The position numbers were made by a program, and so were the translations under genes. Source: Streptomyces sp. Alt3 (GTDB taxonomy: Bacteria > Actinomycetota > Actinomycetes > Streptomycetales > Streptomycetaceae). From it: a stretch of 64,000 bases of DNA. Shown here piece after piece: positions 24,982-34,605 of this stretch (positions are counted from its first letter, which is position 1; every line of letters starts with the position of its first letter). The stretch spans positions 3,100,001 through 3,164,000 of the forward strand of contig NZ_CP120983.1 in assembly GCF_030719215.1 (NCBI RefSeq), in the 5' to 3' direction. The notes below the pieces were generated by a model. It was not told where the DNA came from, made no database searches, and saw nothing but the letters and a program-made list of their open reading frames with translations.

Positions 24982-26535
24982 TCAGGCCAGCGGGCCGGTC
25001 ACCGCTTCCGCGGCATCGACGAGCTTCCCCTCGCGTACGAACGCCTCGGCCGCGGCCAGGTCCGGCGCGAGGAAACGGTCGGGCCCGGGCCCCTGGACAC
25101 CGGCGGCCCGCAGCGCCTCGACGACTGCCAGCGTGGCGGGCGCGGGGGTCAGACCCTCGGCGACGCGCAGCTCCACGGCGCGCGTGGCGGCGTACAGCTC
25201 GACGGCCACGATCCGCGCCAGGCCGGTGACGGCGGTACGGAGCTTGCGCGCGGCCGACCAGCCCATGGAGACGTGGTCCTCCTGCATCGCGGAGGACGGG
25301 ATCGAGTCGACGGAGGCCGGGACCGCGAGCCGCTTCAGCTCGCTGACCAGGGCGGCCTGCGTGTACTGGGCGATCATCAGCCCCGAGTCGACGCCGGCGT
25401 CGTCGGCGAGGAACGGCGGCAGCCCGTGCGAGCGGTTCTTGTCCAGCAGGCGGTCCGTACGGCGCTCGGTGATGGACCCGAGGTCGGCGGCGACGATCGC
25501 CAGGAAGTCGAGGACGTACGCGACGGGGGCGCCGTGGAAGTTGCCGTTGGACTCCACCCGCCCCTCCCCGGGCAGGACGACGGGGTTGTCGACCGCGGAG
25601 GCCAGCTCGCGGTCCGCGACGAGCCGCCCGTGGGCGAGGGTGTCGCGCCCGGCGCCGTTGACCTGGGGTGCGCAGCGCACGGAGTAGGCGTCCTGGACGC
25701 GGGGGGCGACGTCCTGGTGGTGGCCGGTGAGGCCGGACCCGTCGAGCACCCGCAGCATGTTGCCTGCGGAGACGCCCTGGCCGGGGTGCGGGCGGATGGC
25801 GTGCAGTTCCGGGGCGAGGACCCGGTCCGTGCCGAGGAGTGCCTCCAGGGAGAGCGCGGCGGTGATGTCCGCGCCGGTGTAGAGGTTCTTCAGGTCCGCG
25901 AGTGCCATCACGAGCATGCCCAGCATGCCGTCGGTGCCGTTGAGGAGGGCGAGGCCCTCCTTCTCGCGCAGTTCGACGGGCGTGATGCCGTGCTCGGCGA
26001 GGAGCTCTCCGGCCGGCCGCACGGTGCCGTCGGGGCCCTCGGCCTCCCCCTCGCCCATCAGCGTCAGGGCGCAGTGCGAGAGCGGGGCGAGGTCGCCGGA
26101 ACAGCCGAGCGATCCGTATTCGTGGACGACGGGGGTGATGCCCGCGTTGAGCACGTCGGCCATGGTCTGCGCGACCTCGGGGCGTACGCCGGTGTGGCCG
26201 GAGGCGAGCGTCTTCAGCCGCAGGAACATCAGCGCGCGGACGACCTCGCGCTCGACGTGGGGGCCCATGCCCGCCGCGTGCGAGCGGACGATGTTGCGCT
26301 GCAGCTGCGCCCGGAGACCGGGGCTGATGTGCCGGGCGGCGAGTGCGCCGAAGCCGGTGGAGACGCCGTAGACCGGCTCGGGCTTCGCGGCGAGGGCGTC
26401 GACGATCTCCCGTGCGGCGGCGAGGGCCTCCACGGCGGCTGCGGAGAGCTCGACCCGGGCGCCCTGGCGGGCCACGGCGATGACGTCCTCGGCGGTGGTA
26501 CCGGACGTCCCCACCACGACTGTTTGCATATCCAT
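24982..26535 (-). CDS. hutH: Histidine ammonia-lyase
   Basis: A 517-residue enzyme that deaminates L-histidine to urocanate, the first step of histidine use. The MIO prosthetic group forms from Cys145-Ser146-Gly147 in GSLGCSGDLAPLSH; the Cys in place of Ala is normal for Streptomyces HAL. YGVSTGFGALAARHI (56-70), with its catalytic Tyr, and NIVRSHAAGMG are family motifs. No other hut gene is in the window, so the pathway is split. ATG 26535 has GTAGGG upstream; ATG 26529 is an alternative. It lies 58 bp after the GGDEF gene on the same strand. Confidence 0.95.
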   Translation of the reverse strand: MDMQTVVVGTSGTTAEDVIAVARQGARVELSAAAVEALAAAREIVDALAAKPEPVYGVSTGFGALAARHISPGLRAQLQRNIVRSHAAGMGPHVEREVVRALMFLRLKTLASGHTGVRPEVAQTMADVLNAGITPVVHEYGSLGCSGDLAPLSHCALTLMGEGEAEGPDGTVRPAGELLAEHGITPVELREKEGLALLNGTDGMLGMLVMALADLKNLYTGADITAALSLEALLGTDRVLAPELHAIRPHPGQGVSAGNMLRVLDGSGLTGHHQDVAPRVQDAYSVRCAPQVNGAGRDTLAHGRLVADRELASAVDNPVVLPGEGRVESNGNFHGAPVAYVLDFLAIVAADLGSITERRTDRLLDKNRSHGLPPFLADDAGVDSGLMIAQYTQAALVSELKRLAVPASVDSIPSSAMQEDHVSMGWSAARKLRTAVTGLARIVAVELYAATRAVELRVAEGLTPAPATLAVVEALRAAGVQGPGPDRFLAPDLAAAEAFVREGKLVDAAEAVTGPLA

Positions 26536-26593
26536 ATTCAGAACCCTACGGACTGAAACCCAACATGTCACCAGTGGTCACGTGGTTGACCCC

Positions 26594-27760
26594 TTACCGG
26601 TCGCCGCCGGGCGGATTGCCCCGCAGCCTGCGGCGGTCGTGGGGGGATCGGGGCGGGGAGTCGGCGAGCCGGATCACGTCACCGTCGCGCCCCGCGACCA
26701 CGGGCCTCCTGGAGTGCGCGGCCTTCGCCTGGTACTGCGCGGCGTCCGCCAGCCGGAAGAGCCTGCGCGACGACCGGACCGGGCCGATGTCGTCGCCCGT
26801 GGAGGCCACCCCGCAGGCGACCCCGTCACCGAGCTCCAGGGAGACGGCGCGCGCGCAGAGCTCCTCGGACACCCGGACCACTTCGTCCGCCGGGGGCCCC
26901 AGGGTCAGCAGGCAGAACTCGTCGCCGCCCAGGCGTGCGGACAGGGCGCCGGGGAGCATCGCGCCGCAGAGGGAGAGCACCGAGCCGAAACGTTCCAGCA
27001 GCCGGTCGCCGACCGCGTGGCCGTGCGTGTCGTTGACCGCCTTGAGGCCGTTCAGATCGCACACGACCAGGCTGACCACGGCACCCTCGGTGCGGTGCAG
27101 GTCCACCGCCTCGTCGAGCCGGAGATCGACGGCCCTGCGGTTCGCGAGGCCGGTCAGCGGGTCCGTGAAGGCAAGCTTGCGGACCTCCTCCAGCCGCTCG
27201 GTCTGCGCGATGCCGGCCGCGACGACGGCGGCCAGGACGGTCGCGAAGTCCGCGTCGTCGCGGTCGAACACCGGAGCCCCGGCCGGCCGGGCGACGTACA
27301 GCTCTCCCCAGGCGCGGCCGTGCAGCACGATCGGCGCCACCACGCAGCAGCCCCGGCCACGCCGGCGCAGCGCGGCGACGCGCTGGTGGCAGTAGGGACG
27401 GGCGCCCCGGGCCGGCGCACCGGCGGCCGGAGCGCCGTCCGCGGTCTCCACCCAGGCGTCGGGCTCACCGCCACCCGCCCACCGCTCGTGCAGGAACTCG
27501 GTGATCTCCGGGAACTGGTGCACCGGGTAGGCCTCGCACTCGGGGAACTCGTCCTCCCCCTCGGCCCGCTCCCCCGCGTTGACCAGCACGCGCAGCCGGC
27601 CCCGGTCCCGCTCCCACACGGAGAGGGCGGCGAAGCTGCCTCCGAGCGCCTCGCACGCCCCCACCGCCGCGGCGTGCCAGGACTCACGCGGGGTGTAGGC
27701 CGCCGCCATCGTCTGTGCCAGCGCAACCACGGCGCGCAGCCGCGCATCATCACCACCCAT
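26594..27760 (-). CDS. GAF-GGDEF diguanylate cyclase
   Basis: A 388-residue cytoplasmic protein that probably makes cyclic di-GMP from GTP. Residues ~25-185 form a GAF-like sensor domain (ACEALGGSFAALSVWERD..., with Cys74, Cys124 and the Cys138-Cys139 pair). A short helix (ERLEEVRKLAFTDPLTGLANRRAVD) leads to the GGDEF domain, with an intact GGDEF at 278-282. The RxxD inhibitory site expected five residues before GGDEF is absent (GALSARL), so product feedback is probably lost. A basic, probably disordered tail ends the protein. Its neighbourhood with hutH is as in other Streptomyces. Confidence 0.88.
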   Translation of the reverse strand: MGGDDARLRAVVALAQTMAAAYTPRESWHAAAVGACEALGGSFAALSVWERDRGRLRVLVNAGERAEGEDEFPECEAYPVHQFPEITEFLHERWAGGGEPDAWVETADGAPAAGAPARGARPYCHQRVAALRRRGRGCCVVAPIVLHGRAWGELYVARPAGAPVFDRDDADFATVLAAVVAAGIAQTERLEEVRKLAFTDPLTGLANRRAVDLRLDEAVDLHRTEGAVVSLVVCDLNGLKAVNDTHGHAVGDRLLERFGSVLSLCGAMLPGALSARLGGDEFCLLTLGPPADEVVRVSEELCARAVSLELGDGVACGVASTGDDIGPVRSSRRLFRLADAAQYQAKAAHSRRPVVAGRDGDVIRLADSPPRSPHDRRRLRGNPPGGDR

Positions 27761-27833
27761 CGCACCAGCTTAGGTAGGTTCGTGATGATTTGATCAGTTG
27801 GCAGCGCTGATGATCTTCAGAAGCTTCCCCGGC

Positions 27834-28646
27834 TCACTCGCCGGGCCAGTTGGGCTTCCGCTTCTCGTTGAACGCGGCGACACCCTCGGCCCGGTCGCCG
27901 GAGAAGGCCACGGACCGCCAGGCGGCGTCCTCCACCTCGAGACCGGCCCGCAGGTCCAGCCCCTGCCCCAGGCGCAGCGCCCGCTTGGCGGCCCGGAGCC
28001 CCACCGGCGAGTTCGCCGCGATACGGGCGCCGAGTGCCAGCGCCTCCTCGCGGTCCCGGCCCGCTTCGACCAGCTCGTCGACCAGTCCCAGGTCCCGCGC
28101 CTCGGCCGCCTCCACCCGGCGTGCGCTGAAGACCAGCTCGGCGGCGCGCGCCGCGCCGACCCGGCGGGGCAGCAGCTGCGTACCTCCGCCGCCGGGGACG
28201 ACGCCGACGGACACCTCGGGCAGGCCGACCACGGCCGTACGGTCGGCCACGATCACGTCGCAGGCCAGCGCGAGCTCGAAGCCGCCGCCGAGGGCGTAGC
28301 CGTGCACGGCGGCGACGACCGGCATGGGCAGCTCCAGGACACCGGTGTACGCCGCCCTCGCCGTGGGCCGCTGCCGCACGAGCTCGGCGTCGGTGAAGGA
28401 GTTCCGCTCCTTGAGGTCCGCGCCCACGCAGAAGGCCCGCTCGTGGCTGGAGGTGAGGACGGTCGCCCGCACCCCCTGATCGGCCCCGAGTGCGGCGCAT
28501 GCCTCGGCGACGGAGACCGCCATCGCGGTGCTCACGGCGTTCATCGCCTTCGGGCGGTCGAGCACGAGCTCGGCCACGTGCTCCTGGCCCTCGTGACGGC
28601 GCACGACGACGAACTCCCCGAACCTCTGCTCGGACGTGACACCCAT
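27834..28646 (-). CDS. Enoyl-CoA hydratase/isomerase family protein
   Basis: A 270-residue crotonase-fold enzyme acting on acyl-CoA thioesters. Oxyanion-hole stretches are AFCVGADLKER and YALGGGFELALACDVIVA. The glutamate positions of classical hydratase are partly kept (Glu in FELALACD; GLPEVSVGVVPGGGGTQLLPRRVG). N-terminal VAELVLDRPKAMNAVSTAM is the substrate-binding strand. GGAGGGG precedes the ATG. It lies near acyl-CoA carboxylase genes, suggesting a role in acyl-CoA catabolism; exact substrate unknown. Confidence 0.88.
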   Translation of the reverse strand: MGVTSEQRFGEFVVVRRHEGQEHVAELVLDRPKAMNAVSTAMAVSVAEACAALGADQGVRATVLTSSHERAFCVGADLKERNSFTDAELVRQRPTARAAYTGVLELPMPVVAAVHGYALGGGFELALACDVIVADRTAVVGLPEVSVGVVPGGGGTQLLPRRVGAARAAELVFSARRVEAAEARDLGLVDELVEAGRDREEALALGARIAANSPVGLRAAKRALRLGQGLDLRAGLEVEDAAWRSVAFSGDRAEGVAAFNEKRKPNWPGE

Positions 28647-28743
28647 GACTGCACCCCTCCGGTTGACGAGCGTTACCGGGATCCTAGGCGGGGGCACGGC
28701 GGGCCGGTCCGCCGCGGGCGCACTCCACCCGCGCCCGCACGGG

Positions 28744-29934
28744 TCAGGACGACGGCTTGCCCCGCCTGGCCAGCAGCCACGGCTCGACCACGCCCAGCCC
28801 CCGCACCGGCCGCTGCCACATCGGCTGCAGCCCGAAGCGGTACGCGGGCAGCGGTGGCTCCTCGTCCGGGCGGCGGCCCTCCTTCTCCGCGAGTCTGGCC
28901 CGCTCGGCGGCCGCCGCGGTCTCCTCCGCCTCGGAGGCGGGGGCGTCTCCGTGCCTGATCAGCTCCGCGGCGAAGGCTCCGTCGACCAGCACGGCGTCCT
29001 TCGGCGCTATCGACGTGAGCCGGCTGGCCAGGTTCACCGTCGTGCCGAACACGTCGCCCATGCGTGTCGTGACCGTGCCGAACGCGATGCCGACCCGCAG
29101 CGCGGGCATCGTCGTGTCCTGGGACATGGCCTCGACCAGCCGGAGCGCTATCTCGCCGGCCGTGCCCGCGTCGTCCGCGGCGAAGAGGACCTCGTCACCC
29201 AGGGTCTTGATGAGCCGTCCGCCGTGCGCGGCGACAAGGTCCGCCGAGGTGGTCTCGAAGGCCTCGACCAGTTCGCCGAGCTCCTCCTCCTCCAGACGTC
29301 TGGTCAGCCGGGTGAAGCCGACCAGGTCGGCGAAGCCCACGGCGAGCCGGCGGTCGACCATCTCCTCGTCGTCCGCCGCCTGCACGACCCGGCCCGTGGC
29401 GGCGGCGAGCTGGCGTCGCCACACGTAGACCAGGAACTCCTGAAGCTCGGGCAGGAGCAGTTCGATCAGCGGATAGGTGACCTCGGTCCGGGTCATGCCG
29501 GGCTCGGGGGGCTCGGTCAGGCCCTCCAGGAAGGAGTCGATCTGCCACTCGGCGAGCCGGGCGGTCGTCTGCCCGGTCGACCGGGCGACCTGGATCGCCA
29601 TCGGCTCGCTGAGCAGCCCCGCCTCCACGAGACCGGCCAGCCGGCGCAGCGCCAGGACGTCGGCCTCGGTGAGCGCCTTGGCCTGCCCGATGTCCGCGAA
29701 GCCCATGGCCCGCCAGAACCGGGACGCCAGGTCCATGGAGACCCCGGCGGTCCTGGCGGCCTGGAACGGCGTGTAGCGGCGGTCGGCCCCCAGGATCAGG
29801 GACTCCAGCCGGATGGCGAGCGGGTCGTCGGTCGGCTCGGCCGTGTGGTCGACCTCGTGATGCGGTGTCGAGTGGACGGACGGTCCCGACGAGGGCTCCG
29901 CGCCGTCGTCGGAGTTCGTGTCGTCGACGGTCAC
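28744..29934 (-). CDS. cya: Class III adenylate cyclase
   Basis: A 396-residue cyclase making cAMP, which in Streptomyces affects germination and antibiotic production. The N-terminal half (~40-180) is a helical regulatory domain (FQAARTAGVSMDLASRFWRAMGFADI, then ALRRLAGLVEAGLL) like that of the pH-sensing mycobacterial Rv1264. The catalytic domain has metal-binding Asp203 (VGFADLVGFTRL) and Asp247 (IKTLGDEVLFA) and substrate residues in VRVGIAFGTVTTRMGDVFGTTVNLASRLT-like sequence. The C-terminus ends in a basic tail. Start is GTG. Gene order beside birA and pccB is conserved in the genus. Confidence 0.93.
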   Translation of the reverse strand: MTVDDTNSDDGAEPSSGPSVHSTPHHEVDHTAEPTDDPLAIRLESLILGADRRYTPFQAARTAGVSMDLASRFWRAMGFADIGQAKALTEADVLALRRLAGLVEAGLLSEPMAIQVARSTGQTTARLAEWQIDSFLEGLTEPPEPGMTRTEVTYPLIELLLPELQEFLVYVWRRQLAAATGRVVQAADDEEMVDRRLAVGFADLVGFTRLTRRLEEEELGELVEAFETTSADLVAAHGGRLIKTLGDEVLFAADDAGTAGEIALRLVEAMSQDTTMPALRVGIAFGTVTTRMGDVFGTTVNLASRLTSIAPKDAVLVDGAFAAELIRHGDAPASEAEETAAAAERARLAEKEGRRPDEEPPLPAYRFGLQPMWQRPVRGLGVVEPWLLARRGKPSS

Positions 29935-30085
29935 CGGCCGCCTCCTGCCCGTTCCCTGCGCACTGCCCTGCCGATCTGTCGCTGGATCGCCTCAACGATA
30001 CGGCAGGTGTGCCGTGGCTCACGTCCACGGTGGCACGGATCCGGATACGTCGTGCATGACATCACCCGTATGTGCGGGACGCGGG

Positions 30086-30955
30086 TCAGGTGAGTCCTCC
30101 CTGCTCCCCGCGCAGGTGGACGATGTCGCCGGCCGACACTGGCTCCTGGATCCCGTCGCCCGTGGCCAGCACGAGCCGCCCGTCGCCGTCGATCGCGACG
30201 GCCTCACCGACGACGGACCGGTCGCCGGGCAGTTCGGCCCGCACCGTCCGGTCGAGGGTGGCGCAGCCCGCCGCGTAGGCCGCCTGGAGCCCGCTCTCCG
30301 CCGCGTCCCCGTTCGCCCCACGCCACTGTCCGTACCACTGTTCGAGTGACCGCAGGACGGCCCGGAGCAGGGTCTCGCGGTCGGTGGAGACGGCCCCGGC
30401 GAGCGCCAGGGACCCCGCGTGGGGGGCGGGGAGCTCGGCCGCGCGCAGCGACACGTTGAGGCCTATGCCGATGACGACGCCCTCCCCGGCACGCTCGGCG
30501 AGGATGCCGCCGGTCTTGCGTTCCGCGCCTCCGATCGTCACCAGCAGGTCGTTGGGCCATTTGAGCGCCATGTCGACGCCCGCCGACTGCGCGAGGCCCG
30601 TGGCGGCGGCGACACCGGCGAGCAGCGGCAGCCACCCCCACCGCTCGGCGGGCACGCCCCCGGGGGTCAGGTAGACGGAGAGGAACAGGCCCGAACGCGG
30701 CGGCGCCGTCCAGCTCCGGTCGAGCCGCCCCCGGCCCGCGGTCTGCTCCTCGGCGACGAGGACCGTGCCTTCGGCCAGCCCGCCCCCGGTGGCCCGTGCC
30801 GCGAGGTCGGAGTTGGTGGAGCCGGTCGCGTCGACGACGTCCAGCGAGGTCCACAGTCCGTCGGGCCTCAGCAGTCCGCGGCGCAGCGCAGCGACGTTCA
30901 GGGGCGGCCTGTCGAGGTCCGACCAGCGGTTGTGCGGCGCATCGGGAGGTGTCAT
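30086..30955 (-). CDS. birA: Biotin--[acetyl-CoA-carboxylase] ligase
   Basis: A 289-residue enzyme that attaches biotin to the biotin-carboxyl-carrier lysine (here the target would be Lys549 of AccA2). Motifs are VDATGSTNSDLAARA, AEEQTAGRGRLDRSWTAPP (biotinyl-AMP loop), LKWPNDLLV and KTGGILAE. It has no N-terminal helix-turn-helix, so it is not a repressor of the E. coli BirA type. No ribosome site precedes the ATG, while TAATGT lies seven bases upstream, so the mRNA may be leaderless. It diverges from pccB. Confidence 0.93.
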   Translation of the reverse strand: MTPPDAPHNRWSDLDRPPLNVAALRRGLLRPDGLWTSLDVVDATGSTNSDLAARATGGGLAEGTVLVAEEQTAGRGRLDRSWTAPPRSGLFLSVYLTPGGVPAERWGWLPLLAGVAAATGLAQSAGVDMALKWPNDLLVTIGGAERKTGGILAERAGEGVVIGIGLNVSLRAAELPAPHAGSLALAGAVSTDRETLLRAVLRSLEQWYGQWRGANGDAAESGLQAAYAAGCATLDRTVRAELPGDRSVVGEAVAIDGDGRLVLATGDGIQEPVSAGDIVHLRGEQGGLT

Positions 30956-31139
30956 GCAACCCACATTAGGTGTGGCCAACGACGCACTGCCGAACCGTAT
31001 CCCCGCCGATACGCTACGGGTCAGTAGCAAACACCCGCCGACGAGCAGGTAGCCGTCGAGCACCTATCGGTCCAGCACCCGTACCGGATGCACCAGATGT
31101 ACCAGCCGTCCCCGTGACCAGGCAGGGAGCCGCCACCCG

Positions 31140-32720
<1,581 letters not shown>

Positions 32721-32734
32721 CCACGGGAGCCACC

Positions 32735-32941
32735 ATGATCAAGGTCGTACGGGGCAATCCGACCCCGGAGGAGCTCGCCGCGGCCCTCGCCGTGGTCCAG
32801 GCACGTGCGGCGGCGGTCGCCGCGGTGCCGTCCGGGGCCCCGCTGCCGCCCGAGCAGTGGTCGGACCCGGGACGGATCGCCCGCAGGGGCGCGTTCCGGC
32901 CGGGGCCCCGGTCGTGGGCACGGACCTACTGGCCCTCCTGA
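32735..32941 (+). CDS. pccE: Acyl-CoA carboxylase epsilon subunit
   Basis: A 68-residue actinobacterial epsilon subunit (IKVVRGNPTPEELAAALAVVQARAAAVAA...). It binds the beta subunit and raises activity of the alpha-beta complex. The VVRGNPTPEELAAL start and the C-terminal W-x(n)-R-RPGPRSWARTYWPS are the family marks. The ATG follows pccB by 14 bp with GGGAG as ribosome site. A large palindrome lies 15 bp after its stop. Confidence 0.9.
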   Translation: MIKVVRGNPTPEELAAALAVVQARAAAVAAVPSGAPLPPEQWSDPGRIARRGAFRPGPRSWARTYWPS

Positions 32942-32955
32942 CCCGGGGCCGGTGA

Positions 32956-32987
32956 GCGGCGCTTGAGTACGCGTACTCAGGCGCCGC
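32956..32987. promoter_or_regulatory. 32-bp near-perfect palindrome after pccE
   Basis: A perfect 16-bp palindrome TGAGTACGCGTACTCA (32964-32979) is extended on each side by seven more paired bases (32956-32962 with 32981-32987) past a single T/G mismatch. It lies 15 bp after pccE and 28 bp before a small membrane-protein gene. Lack of a central loop fits an operator; as RNA it could also serve as a terminator hairpin. Confidence 0.7.
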
Positions 32988-33015
32988 AGCCGTGTCCGGG
33001 AGCACCATCAAAACC

Positions 33016-33144
33016 ATGCTGTGGTCCGACCCCGAGAACAAGCCGCCGAAGGAACTGCGCGACGCCCAGGACATGATGCGTCGCGCGGGGCTGCTGCTGG
33101 CGCTGGCCATGGTCGTGGCGATGTTCGTCCTCGGCATCCGCTGA
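33016..33144 (+). CDS. Small C-terminally anchored membrane protein
   Basis: A 42-residue protein: a charged N-terminus ([24 protein letters not shown]) followed by one membrane helix ([16 protein letters not shown]) ending in R. It lies between pccE and maf in the same direction, 28 bp after the large palindrome. No strong ribosome site is visible (CACCATCAAAACC). Supported by position, codon bias and clear membrane-helix design; function unknown. Confidence 0.55.
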   Translation: MLWSDPENKPPKELRDAQDMMRRAGLLLALAMVVAMFVLGIR

Positions 33145-33173
33145 GGCTCCCGGGCGCGCCTACGATGGCGGGT

Positions 33174-33776
33174 ATGACTGATCAGCGCCGCCTCGTGCTC
33201 GCCTCCGCCTCCCCCGCCCGTCTCGGTCTCCTGCGTCAGGCGGGCTTCGCCCCCGAGGTGATCGTCAGCGGTGTGGACGAGGACGCGATCGAAGCCCCGA
33301 CCCCGGGTGAGCTGGCACTCGTCCTGGCCGAGGCGAAGGCCGCCGCGGTGGCGGCCCGTCCCGAGGCCGCGGACGCACTGGTCATCGGCTGCGACTCGGT
33401 GCTGGAGCTGGACGGCGAGGCGCTCGGCAAGCCCGCCGACAGCGAGGAGGCCACCGCCCGCTGGAAGTCCATGCGCGGCCGGTCGGGCATCCTCCGGACG
33501 GGGCACAGCGTCATCGACACGGCCACCGGCCGTACGGCGTCCGAGACCGCGTCCACGGTCGTCAGGTTCGGCGAGCCGACGGACGCCGAGGTGGCGGCCT
33601 ACGTCGCCTCGGGTGAACCGCTCCACGTCGCCGGCGCCTTCACCCTGGACGGCCGCTCGGCACCGTTCGTCGAGGCGATCGAGGGCAGCCACGGCAACGT
33701 CATCGGCCTCTCGCTGCCGCTGCTGCGCCGGCTGCTCGGCGAACTCGGTTTCTCCGTCACCGACTTGTGGGTGTGA
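33174..33776 (+). CDS. maf: Maf-family nucleoside triphosphate pyrophosphatase
   Basis: A 200-residue house-cleaning enzyme that hydrolyses non-canonical or modified nucleoside triphosphates. Motifs are [19 protein letters not shown] (the S-x-S-P-x-R loop), [20 protein letters not shown] (family D-x-V) and [17 protein letters not shown]. Substrate specificity (dTTP/UTP or 7-methyl-GTP type) is not clear. It is usually placed beside acyl-CoA carboxylase genes in actinobacteria, as here. Its stop is 9 bp from the convergent membrane-protein gene. Confidence 0.92.
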   Translation: MTDQRRLVLASASPARLGLLRQAGFAPEVIVSGVDEDAIEAPTPGELALVLAEAKAAAVAARPEAADALVIGCDSVLELDGEALGKPADSEEATARWKSMRGRSGILRTGHSVIDTATGRTASETASTVVRFGEPTDAEVAAYVASGEPLHVAGAFTLDGRSAPFVEAIEGSHGNVIGLSLPLLRRLLGELGFSVTDLWV

Positions 33777-33785
33777 GCCGCTGGC

Positions 33786-34235
33786 TCACACCGGCGCCGG
33801 AGCGTTGGGGGCGCCGACCTTCCCGGCTTCCGGCCCGCGCCGGTCGAACGTGACCAGGGTCAGCACGATCAGCGCCAGGACGACCATCAGGAACGCGAAG
33901 GCGGCCCAGCCGATCAGCCCCACCGCCAGCGCTCCCAGCACCCCGTGGACGACCGCGCACGCGATGAGGGCGATCCGGCCGAAGCGGCCCGGGGCCCGGT
34001 CGCGTATCCCGGCCAGCAGCGGTATCAGCCCGCACAGCACGAGCAGGACGCCCGAGACGCCCCCCATCACCCAGGTGCCGGTGACCATCGCGTCCGGGTC
34101 CATCCCCGCCAGGGACATGCTCTGGTTGTCCGCGACCGTCGCCATGATGCCGTTGACGATCACGATGCCCACGGCTTCCACGAACAGAACGATCGCGGTC
34201 ACGAAGGCCACTGGTCTGCGCACCACGGCACCCAC
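33786..34235 (-). CDS. Four-span membrane protein of unknown function
   Basis: A 149-residue integral membrane protein with hydrophobic segments at about 9-30 (VAFVTAIVLFVEAVGIVIVNGI), 57-77 (VMGGVSGVLLVLCGLIPLLAG), 88-106 (IALIACAVVHGVLGALAVG) and 107-127 (LIGWAAFAFLMVVLALIVLTL). The GTG start is assumed from the frame. The C-terminal tail is polar. It is conserved between maf and accA2 in Streptomyces chromosomes, but no function is known. Confidence 0.75.
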   Translation of the reverse strand: MGAVVRRPVAFVTAIVLFVEAVGIVIVNGIMATVADNQSMSLAGMDPDAMVTGTWVMGGVSGVLLVLCGLIPLLAGIRDRAPGRFGRIALIACAVVHGVLGALAVGLIGWAAFAFLMVVLALIVLTLVTFDRRGPEAGKVGAPNAPAPV

Positions 34236-34605
34236 CCCTTGTTACCTGTAGTACGTCCGGTACAGCGCGGACCCTACTAACCGGTAATGCATCGGACAAG
34301 GGGTCACGCACGCAGCACTCCCGCCCCGCGCCACCGCCGCGCCCGAAGCAAAGATTCCATCGGCCGTTCGTAGGGAGTCCACAAAGAAACGCCGCGCGCC
34401 GTTGACCGTCCGGACAGAGACTTGGGCCACACTTCGTGGCTACTGTGCCGTTGAGGATCCCGGCGTACCGTGGTGCGACAAGGGATTTCGCGACTCGAGC
34501 AAGCCTCGGATCACACTCCGTGTGGGCAAGTTCACTATTGGGGACGGGTCGTACGGCCGTGTCGGTAGTCCCTAAACTCAGCTTGTTCTCAAGGAGGGAG
34601 TCATC
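34236..34605. other. 370-bp intergenic region upstream of accA2
   Basis: It separates the divergent membrane-protein gene and accA2. Visible are GTAC-N5-GTAC close to the membrane-protein start (34254-34266), a TAAACT hexamer at 34573-34578 that could be an accA2 minus-10 element, and the strong ribosome site AAGGAGGGAG at 34591-34600. Its base composition is less GC-rich than the genes around it. I see no coding sequence or structured RNA in it. Confidence 0.5.

Noticed and set aside
34242..34430. A 62-codon minus-strand frame in the accA2 upstream region
   Set aside because: No ribosome site, low codon bias, and it lies in an AT-richer regulatory interval.
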